NCBI GenBank assembly: GCA_900556765.1
Contig: USQH01000073.1
Span: 1-7,075 of the forward strand
Source: an uncultured Oscillospiraceae bacterium
GTDB taxonomy: Bacteria; Bacillota; Clostridia; Oscillospirales; Acutalibacteraceae
Length of the DNA: 7,075 bases
Direction: 5' to 3'
The notes beneath the pieces are model-generated. The model saw only the letters and a list, made by a program, of their open reading frames with translations, was not told the origin of the DNA and ran no database searches. How positions within the stretch are numbered: the stretch's first letter is position 1; every line of letters begins with the position of its first letter. The position numbers and the translations under genes are program-made. This document shows positions 6,568 through 7,075 of the stretch, piece by piece.

Positions 6568-6760
6568 ATGTAAAAACACATACAAATCTATCGGCGACTA
6601 TATTTTTACAAATCGGTAGTAAGAATTTATAACGATTAGAAACACAGTTATTAATATCGAAAACTCAAAAATCAGTATAATCCCCCATAATAACCTTATC
6701 ACCTTATTTAACAAGCAAAGGCAAAAAAGTAGTGTTATTTACAGATAAATAGCAAAGCAG
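6568..6760. other. AT-rich spacer between two convergent terminators
   Basis: About 190 bases lying between the glmS terminator and the minus-strand rRNA terminator. No open reading frame with a ribosome binding site, no tRNA and no 5S rRNA sequence was recognised on either strand. A weak AT hairpin TATTTA/TAAATA (6736-6751) is the only structure seen. Confidence 0.55.
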
Positions 6761-6793
6761 AAAAAAATAAAGCCACCAGCTATTGCCGATGAC
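6761..6793 (-). terminator. Intrinsic terminator of the rRNA operon (minus strand)
   Basis: On the minus strand, GTCATCGGC (6793-6785) pairs with GCTGGTGGC (6780-6772) around the tetraloop AATA, with three G-U pairs, and is followed directly by TTTATTTTTTT (6771-6761). This is a typical rho-independent terminator, 103 bases after the 23S 3' end, and appears to end the rRNA transcript. Confidence 0.75.
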
Positions 6794-6895
6794 CTCTAAG
6801 CAAATATAAAAATTGTGTTTTAAACACACCTTCAAAATTGAACAATGCGGTGGAAGAGAGGGAAGAAAAGCAAGTTGTGGTAAACTTACAAAGAA
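6794..6895 (-). other. Spacer between the 23S 3' end and the rRNA terminator
   Basis: This 102-base piece of the minus-strand transcript follows 23S rRNA. It contains a pyrimidine run (complement of the all-purine plus-strand run 6852-6870) and a TTGTTCAATTTTGAAGG segment of the kind common in Firmicutes rRNA spacers. It is too short for a complete 5S gene plus flanks, and conserved 5S segments such as CCGAAC are absent. Confidence 0.6.
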
Positions 6896-7075
6896 GGTCA
6901 AGCACTCGACCGATTAGTACTGCCAAGCTAAATGCGTCACCGCACTTACACACGCAGCCTATCAACCCGGTAGTCTACCGGGGGTCTCACTGACATAAAG
7001 TCACGGGAAATCTAATCTTGAGGCCGGCTTCACGCTTAGATGCTTTCAGCGTTTATCCGATCCGAACATAGCTGC
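6896..7075 (-). rRNA. rrl: 23S ribosomal RNA, 3' end (5' part outside window)
   Basis: The reverse complement of this stretch reads as the last 180 or so bases of large-subunit rRNA. Recognisable conserved pieces in order are CGCTGAAAGCATCTAAGCG, GAAGCCGGCCTCAAGATTAG, GACTTTATGTCAGTGAGAC, a variable hairpin CCCGGTA/TACCGGG (plus-strand 6966-6972 with 6976-6982) before TTGATAGG, GTGTAAGTGC, GTACTAATCGGTCGAG and the terminal TGCTTGACC. The mature 3' end is placed at about 6896 from the usual TTGACC/TTAACC ending; it may be off by a few bases. The gene enters from the right edge and is transcribed leftward, converging on glmS. Confidence 0.96.

Noticed and set aside
6772..6800. Truncated 5S rRNA start on the minus strand (CATCGGCAATAGCTGGTGG)
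   Set aside because: It vaguely resembles a 5S 5' end, but the sequence folds into a hairpin followed by a T-run and none of the conserved 5S interior follows. It is better explained as a terminator.
1..7075. Mobile element, CRISPR array, defence or secondary-metabolite system
   Set aside because: No transposase, integrase, spaced repeats or unfamiliar gene cluster was seen. All long coding regions belong to well-known housekeeping families.

Overview
The window looks like chromosomal DNA of a Gram-positive anaerobe of the Clostridia type (Bacillota), perhaps a Ruminococcaceae/Oscillospiraceae relative. This rests on strong purine-rich ribosome binding sites, TTGACA/TATAAT-type promoters, compact hairpin terminators, the Firmicutes-like 3' end of 23S rRNA, and the style of the glycogen phosphorylase and M3 oligoendopeptidase. 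The genus assignment is inference.

Layout, left to right: (1) the C-terminal half of a glycogen/alpha-glucan phosphorylase gene (+), cut by the left edge and closed by a strong hairpin terminator (1247-1303). (2) A near-consensus promoter (1308-1336) driving an mscS-type mechanosensitive channel gene (1376-2191) and, 33 bases further on, a gene for an M3-family oligoendopeptidase (2225-3907). The pair probably forms one transcript ending at a 14-bp hairpin (3954-3989). (3) A gene-free, T-rich stretch of about 600 bases with T-tract repeats and one perfect DnaA box. (4) glmS (4594-6417) with its own promoter, a leader hairpin and a strong ribosome binding site, ended by a hairpin at 6528-6567. 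(5) An AT-rich convergent spacer. (6) On the minus strand, entering from the right edge, the last 180 or so bases of a 23S rRNA gene, followed by a short spacer and a minus-strand terminator (6761-6793), with no 5S rRNA gene.

The protein genes are housekeeping functions and do not form one pathway: glycogen breakdown, osmotic-shock protection with peptide turnover, and the first committed step of amino-sugar and cell-wall precursor synthesis. No mobile element, CRISPR array, defence system or new multi-gene system is visible. The most unusual points are the 23S gene without a downstream 5S gene, the head-on arrangement of glmS and the rRNA operon, and the large structured gene-free region upstream of glmS, which has no recognisable glmS ribozyme.
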